A DNA stretch of 64,000 bases from the NCBI GenBank assembly GCA_006176705.1, contig QRFJ01002107.1, positions 186,001 to 250,000 on the forward strand, given 5' to 3'. The notes beneath the pieces are model-generated. The model was not told the DNA's origin, did no database searches, and saw only the letters and a program-made list of their open reading frames with translations. This document shows positions 58,325 to 64,000 of this stretch, in pieces; the first letter of the stretch is position 1, and each line of letters opens with the position of its first letter. The position numbers and the translations under genes are program-made. Source of the DNA: Cocos nucifera (Eukaryota > Streptophyta > Magnoliopsida > Arecales > Arecaceae).

Positions 58325-58505
58325 TTGGTATCAAAGTAGCCATCTGAAACAACACTAAGAATTTCATCATAATTTAGGAGTTTATTTAAGAAAAATAGAA
58401 CTTCTATGATGAATAAGCCAAATAACAATTATTATTTGATAATTTATATAACAATTCTAATCATCTACAACTTAGATGATTGGCTTTAGGATATATTTTT
58501 CAACA

Positions 58506-59640
58506 TCATCTTCATCAAAATCATCCACCTCATAATGAGCCAGATAGAATTTTAACGAATCATGGAAAAGAATTATGGGTGAAGCTTTCTCTAGTGTGTT
58601 ATTCACTTGTGGTTCTTGGAAAGTATCAATTAAATCCATCATCTCATCAATTGGTCCTCCCTTCTTATTAAAAGGACTAGGTGATTTTAGGGCACTTGGT
58701 AATGGGTCCATAAGTAAGGTGATGGAATTGATTCATCCTATCATTCTAGTTCTTTCCTATATTTTGATGCCTTAATTATATGGTCTAAAAAAGTCTTTTT
58801 AGTTTTGCGAGGTTGTTCTATGACCATAGGTAAACGAGATGATGATGGAAATAGTTCTCTATTTGTTTTTACCTCAGTTATATAATCTAAAAGATCTTTT
58901 TGGTTGTGCAAGGTTGTTTCGTTATTGCTTCTTTCTCGAGAGTTATATATGATTGTTCAAAAAAAAGTTTTTAGGATATTAAAATTTTTAGCTAGGTATG
59001 GTCCCTCAGGTTCACTCTTGAGTTGATTAGGCAACTCTCTTTCCTTCTACTATTTGAATAAAAGTGCTCACTTCTCTAGTTCTTTAAAGATTTGCATAAG
59101 ATCATTTTGTGACTTTGTCATGACTTCTAAGCATTTTTATAAAGAATTAAGCCTTTGGTCCTCTAGATTATTCAATGGTTGATTGGTAAATTCTAACTCA
59201 TCTACTGCTTGCTGAATTCTCTCCTCAAAAATTGACTCATTGTCATTTAGAGAAGATTAATATTATGGGTAGGATATATCATAATGTGCATCCATGAAAG
59301 TAGATCTTTGTGGCACCGGGATAATCATTGATTTTGATTACCATAAAAAATTTGATTGAGCCCCCCACCTAGATTGTAAGTGTTAAAGTATAGATTATTT
59401 CTTGAGCTGTAGGCCATTTGGATTTGATCTTGATAAACTTGCTCATACATATACTCAAAAAATCGATGTGGCCATTCACTTGCATAGTGGGTGGGGTACG
59501 AATAAATTGCACAAACTTATTGTGCACGAAGAAAAGATGGATATGAAGAGTGTCTAATGGCTATTAAACTATCTAATCTATGGGACAGCTCATCCACTCT
59601 ACTCTTGAGATCTATTTTAGATTATTTTGATTATTTAAAT
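58506..59640 (-). pseudogene. G4 gag C-terminal relic
   Basis: Minus-strand remnant of an Athila-like gag. The order is PTHYASEWPHRFFEYMYEQV at about 59480, then NLYFNTYNLGG, matching the G3 gag knuckle and downstream part (SPTHNVSEC, then NDPFSNT). ELPNQLKSEPEG near 59020 resembles the KFPSQPEPNPRG block of Athila gag. A 70-codon frame at 58711-58506 (MDPLPSALKSPSPFNKKG, then HYEVDDFDEDD) follows and is not recognised. The capsid core is missing, so the leader is joined almost directly to the C-terminal part. It is cut at 58506 by D1. Confidence 0.6.
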
Positions 59641-61009
59641 AGGTCAGAGCAATCCTCTTTTAATTATTTTTTATTTTACTATATTTTATTAAAAAGAATG
59701 AGAAGAGAGATTAGGAGAGAATTCTAAAGGTGAGAACCTAGAGGATTCTAGATCTAGAGATGATAGAGAAGAGTATTTTAATTAGAGTTTAAACTATAAT
59801 CGTAAATAAGTTAAGCAAGCATAGACTCTCTATCCTAGGGTTAACCTAGATCTAGATAGCTCCTAATTGTGAAGGTCACCTTCAAGCCCTTCAGATAAAG
59901 AATCAGCCACTCAACTAGCTAGATAAGTGTAAGATCAGTAGGAGTCTCCCCGTTCTTTTCTTAGACATCAAATATCTTGATCGGATAAGCTAACAAAACC
60001 AATTAAGTAACCACCTTCTTTTGGAACGTAATTTTTGAACCACTTTTCTTAGATACTAGTCGAACTGACTAACTCTAATCCAATCTAACTTTTAGGATTT
60101 CTTATCCTAATGAGCTCGAATATCCTTAAGGGCCAACATCTAATTGATTTTAAATTAAAGGCTTAGGTCAATGCAATATGAAGGATGGTAGTTTGTAGGC
60201 TAAGGGTGATCAAATCTCCATCTTTATTCTTTAATAGGTTGTGTCCTTAAAGTATATTATGAATATACAATGCAAATCAAATAAGATGTTCGAACATGTT
60301 AAAAATTAATTTTTTTAAAGTTTAATTAGTTTCTCTATATTAATTAAGTATTATGAGGTGCATTTATTTTTTTATATTAGGTTATTTAAAGCTAGAAAAA
60401 TAAAAGGTAGATTTTAATTAATTTAATTGGATTAATTATGTTGATTTTATCTAAACTAATTTAGAGGATCTAACTGATTGGAAAGTAAATTATACTAGAC
60501 TTAAAAGATAACTAGATAGCCTAAGAAATTAAATCAACTTTTAAAATAATAATTTATTCTAAGTAGTAAATTAATTATGCAAAATAAGGTAATTATTTAA
60601 CTATGCAATTAAGGTAATCTAGCTAGAAAGTAATTAATAAATCATATATGAAAACCAAAAATTAAAAAAATATATATAAATAAAAATTAATTAAATAATT
60701 AAATTTAATTGATTGATAATAAAAGATAAATTACTAATCAATAAAATAAAGTATGAAAGGCAAAAGTAAAAAAATAGTAAATAATAAAAAAAAAATTTAA
60801 AGAAGTAAAACAAATAAGTAAAGCATAAAAAGCAATAAAATAAAGTAGTAAAATAAAGCAATAAAATAAATATATCAATAAAATAAAGTATGTAATAAAA
60901 TAAAGCAATAAATAAGATAATAAAGCATATAAAGCAATAAATAAGAAATTAATATTTTTAAAAAAAATTTAAATTTTAATTTTTTTTATTGAAGCAACTA
61001 TGCTACAAT
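59641..61009 (-). other. G4 untranslated leader
   Basis: Collinear at 59750-60220 with the G0 and G3 leaders (GATGATAGAGAAGAG, then GGGAGTCTCCCC). The part next to the primer site (60660-60960) is simple-sequence DNA. Confidence 0.7.
60700..60960. repeat. AT-rich simple repeat, AATAAAATAAAGCA-like
   Basis: Irregular tandem words AATAAAATAAAGCA, TAAAATAAAGTA and AAAGCAATAAAT, nearly GC-free. They probably expanded by slippage inside the G4 leader. Confidence 0.8.
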
Positions 61010-61026
61010 CCTTAGCGATAGTGCTA
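61010..61026 (-). promoter_or_regulatory. G4 primer binding site, decayed tRNA-Asp type
   Basis: Minus strand TAGCACTATCGCTAAGG, a transition-decayed form of the Athila-type site, six bases from the LTR at 61033. Confidence 0.7.
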
Positions 61027-61032
61027 AAAATT

Positions 61033-61943
61033 TGATTGCTTGTCGTTATAGGATCAAATAAAAATTAGATCTAATTTTAATATTTAAGATAATGATGAGT
61101 CGAGTGTCGAATTTCCTGGAGATTGAAGGCTGAGTTGCATTCAATTTAATTAAAAAAATAAAATTTTAAATTAATCTTTAAAGTAGAAATTTAAATAAAT
61201 AGGTTAAGAAAAATTAATTTAAATCTAATAAATTAAAATAAAAAATTAATTAATTAATTAATTAAAATTTAAGAATTAATTAAGAATAAGAAAAAAAGTT
61301 GTTTAAAGTTTTGATTTTATTTTTTAATATTCAAATTTATAATTAATTCATACAATCTTTCTATTATCAACATGTAATCTTATGAGATGTATATTTCCTT
61401 TATCTGATTCTAACATAATTTATTCTACCAAGCATGAACCATATCTAACACGATCACGATCCATCTTAAAAACATAGACTATTTAGATCATATAATCAAA
61501 GAACACAAACATAAATCTGATTAATTCTTATAATTCATCATAATCTGAGCATAAACCATATCAATCTACGATTACGATCTATCTCCTTAGGTATAAATTA
61601 TAATAAATTAAATATTAAAGCATAAATCTTATAATTTATCCAAACTTGAGTATAGACCATATCTTTCCATGATCACAATCTATCTTTTTAGTTATAAATT
61701 ATAAGAAATTCAATATTAAAGCATAAATAAGAAAGACATGTAAAAGATGAAGAAATTTTATTGCCTAATAAAAAGAAAGATAGGGTTCAAATTACAAACT
61801 CTCATGATCGAAGGACTTTCCTTACTCCCCTAGATACGAGATCTCTAGCCATACATAGATTTGATCTTACTAGCTTCCAGCATATTGGAATCTCTTAGAT
61901 AAAAGAAAAAGAAAAGAAAAAAAGAAGAAAAGAGGAGAAGAGA

Positions 61944-61979
<36 letters not shown>

Positions 61980-62695
61980 AAGAGGTTTAGAGAGGCTAAT
62001 TTCCCCCATAAGGGAGATTCTCTTCAATCTATGGTATATCAGTGCTTAAATAAAGGAAAACATGCTTTTTAGAGTTATTTTCGAGGTCCAAATCCATGTT
62101 TGTCTCAAATTTCATCTATTCTTTAAATTCTAGCCATTATATCTTTGATCAATGCTTCAAATCCCATCAAAATCTGGCTTCCCATTGAAGATCAGCACCC
62201 AAAACTCATCTTTGCCATCCAATCATTTGATGAAGGAATTAATCACAGTCGGATCGTGCCTCAGATGACTTGGAAAATCTTGATAATGGTAGGAAATAGT
62301 CTCCACCATTGGATGCCAACTGCCATCAACGAGAGCCACATGATTGTGTAATCGCTAGCCTGCAGACTGTGATAGACCGGGTGTAATGAAGACCATAGCC
62401 AACCATTTTGCACCGCATCAGACAAAATGATGAAATTATTCCTGTACGCCATGATAAAAATTCTATAGACCCCTTAAGGGTCTATGTGCACTAACTTAGC
62501 CATCGATCCATGGTGGACCATGTGGTTTCCTGACATCAGGGCTGGTGGAAGTGGGCTAGAGCAGTCCTTACTTGCGTGGGCTTGCTTGCAGGCTAGCTCT
62601 GGCAGACCGATCTGGGATGCAGTTGGCAGTCTGGCACTGGGCCTATTTCACTGAATCGAACCAGGTTTGCTAGACCGATTCTGGTTGGACCGACC
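61033..62695 (-). repeat. G4 5' LTR, interrupted by A4
   Basis: Begins TGATTGCTTGTCG next to the primer site. The region 62100-62695, with CCATCGATCCATGGTGGACC and repeated GACCGATCTGG words, is similar in layout to the right half of the G0 and G3 LTRs. Its outer end is beyond the A4 insertion, so at least 1663 bp is present. Confidence 0.7.
61946..61974. repeat. (GA)n microsatellite
   Basis: 29 bp of uninterrupted GA inside the G4 LTR, in a longer purine-rich tract (61898-61985). Confidence 0.95.
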
Positions 62696-64000
62696 TGTTA
62701 GATATATGTGCCCTAGAAGCCAGAATTGGCTGACACTTGTAATACACTTCTAAGGGCATAATTATAATTTTGACTAATATCAATAAAATGGGTTATTTTC
62801 TATCACATATGTGTATTTAGTGTCTGTGATACATCCTTTGAGTTAATGGTAATGATAATTCATATTTTTAAGAGTTGAAAATTTAAGATATGAATAATCA
62901 TTGTTAACTCATAAAATGCTCCCGACCATAGGATCATTACGAGGATGGTGATTGATCCGAAAGATTGGTGTACAATCACTTCTCTTTAGTAGATGAGTCT
63001 TAAGTCTACGATGTGGAGACACCAGAGTGAGAGTATAGATATTCGTTAGAGAACGAGGGCACTGAGCGTAACCACTTTGAGTAGTCATTAGGGAGTCTAC
63101 CTTCTCATCAATGACTGACTCGATGCTGCAGTAGTGTGTCTGGTTCTTTGATCTGAGATGCATCGGTAGTTCACCTTGAGGGTATTATAGTTTGACTACA
63201 CCATTACTCGGTCTCCTAGCCATTCAGAACCCTGAGGTGTATGTTGGCTATAGCATGTTCATTGTAGGAACTAGATGGCATCAAGATGGAATCCATCTAC
63301 CTCGGTGGTAGAGGAGCAGCCCTATGACGATCATGAGAATCAAGTCCAGAAGTCCATGGCCATGGCAGAGTGAAATAATAAAAAAAGTTTTTCAAAATAG
63401 AAGAACTTAATCACACAGGTAGCTGCACCAAGAGGTTCGCATTCAGCTCTGATGGGTTGCCACCATATACTGCTAGGTGTCACTGATGGATTTTGGGAGC
63501 AATTAGAATGATTTAGATGATCGATCATTCTAGCTGTTCGAATCAGAAGAGTTCTGATCCATCGAAACGAGTTTCGATGAAGTCGATGATGGAGATCATG
63601 ACATATCCCATTACCATACAGAACTAAACCAAATTGGGTCACACAAACAAGGATTTGAATCGGATGATCATCAATTGAACTGGTCTAGTTCAATTGATCT
63701 GAATGAGATTCAAATAGGTTCAAGGAAATCGTGCTAGCACCCGATTGAACCTAACGTTCTTCTTTTACTATCATAAATAAGTTGTCCTGCCCAAGCCAAA
63801 GGAGTTTGTGCTAAATCAGATGCCTTCATATGATTTGACTGGAGGTTGTCCAAGTCAGAAAATGTTGTCTTATTTTGTAAGACATTACCTACCATTTTTG
63901 GTCATCTGCCATTTCTTGTTCTTTGACTTTGGTCAAAAGTCTACCTTTGACTGGTCAAATGTTGACCATTGACACTTTGACTTTTGACCACATGTCATGC
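62696..64000 (+). repeat. A4, A-family LTR, cut by window end
   Basis: Starts TGTTAGATATATG, collinear with the A2 LTR. A deletion of roughly 100 bp lies near 63388, and it is more diverged after 63770. The left flank CGACC would be the target duplication. Whether it is a solo LTR or the start of an element cannot be decided here. Confidence 0.88.

Larger units (their letters stand above)
54953..58354 (-). repeat. B', fold-back B-family LTR insertion with perfect TSD
   Basis: Flanked by CTAAG at 54948-54952 and 58355-58359. Without the D2 insertion it is 732 bp (54953-55357 plus 58028-58354). The left part is the end of a B-type LTR in minus orientation, matching B1 19870-20210. The right part begins as the same LTR but from about 58112 repeats the LTR end in plus orientation. 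The insert therefore has long inverted arms (54953 to about 55089 against about 58112 to 58354). The right arm also contains a 75-bp tandem duplication. Confidence 0.82.
52872..58505 (-). repeat. D1, copia-like LTR interrupted by B'
   Basis: Two pieces, 52872-54952 and 58355-58505, join to one LTR collinear with D2 once B' and one CTAAG are removed. On the minus strand it starts TGTTGAAAAATATATCC at 58505. Its far end is cut by G3 at 52872, losing about 500 bp present in D2. It lies inside G4 gag. The long U3-like part is rich in AATTAAATT words (53810-54060) and has no ORF. Whether D1 was a solo LTR or part of an element cannot be told. Confidence 0.8.

Noticed and set aside
58472..58711. 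Independent small acidic gene on the minus strand
   Set aside because: Its last residues come from the D1 LTR (after 58506) and the rest is continuous with the G4 gag relic, so it is an insertion-made fusion frame.

Overview
The window reads as intergenic heterochromatin of a large, repeat-rich flowering-plant genome. It holds only plant LTR retrotransposons: Ty1/copia elements primed by initiator-Met tRNA, Ty3/gypsy elements of the Athila type with a decayed tRNA-Asp-type primer site, and one Ty3/gypsy Tat element with a second RNase H. The AT-rich style and element types would fit a monocot such as a palm, but that is a guess. I found no host gene, tRNA, rRNA or CRISPR array. Every coding region is broken by stops and frameshifts, so this is old, degenerating material.

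Names used here: A = copia family with about 2.29 kb LTRs (A1, A2, fragment A3, a solo LTR, A4). B = copia family with about 0.7-1.07 kb LTRs (B1, a mini-element, the fold-back insert B'). D = copia-like family with LTRs of more than 2.2 kb, TGTTGGAAAATAT start (D1, D2). G0, G1, G3, G4 = Athila-like gypsy. T1 = Tat gypsy.

Left part (1-30940). G0 (minus strand, cut by the window start) provides gag, primer site and 5' LTR at 1-3314, and lies in the 5' LTR of A1 (3315-8861). A1 is broken in RNase H by B1. The B1 5' LTR (8862-9121 plus 19551-20210) contains a complete A2 (9122-19545, TSD GCTGA/ACTGA). The B1 leader contains G1 (20338-29038), which has two LTRs but lost most of pol. B1 gag resumes at 29143 and ends at a 690-bp A-LTR fragment (30251-30940).

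Middle (30941-44790). T1 runs protease, RT, RNase H, second RNase H, integrase, then an approximately 293-bp tandem array, then an antisense coiled-coil ORF. A 2.4-kb coding-free B-type mini-element sits between RT and RNase H, and a solo A LTR with perfect TSD CCTTT sits inside the array.

Right part (44790-64000). G3 (minus) has lost its 3' LTR but keeps integrase, RNase H, RT, protease, gag, primer site and 5' LTR (51238-52871). It abuts D1, an LTR interrupted by B' (54953-58354, TSD CTAAG), which is itself interrupted by the D2 solo LTR (55358-58022, TSD CCCAT). D1 lies in the gag of G4 (minus), whose LTR is cut by A4 at 62696, which runs off the window.

The genes do not form a working pathway. 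Their order records at least four nested insertion rounds plus LTR-LTR recombination and deletions.
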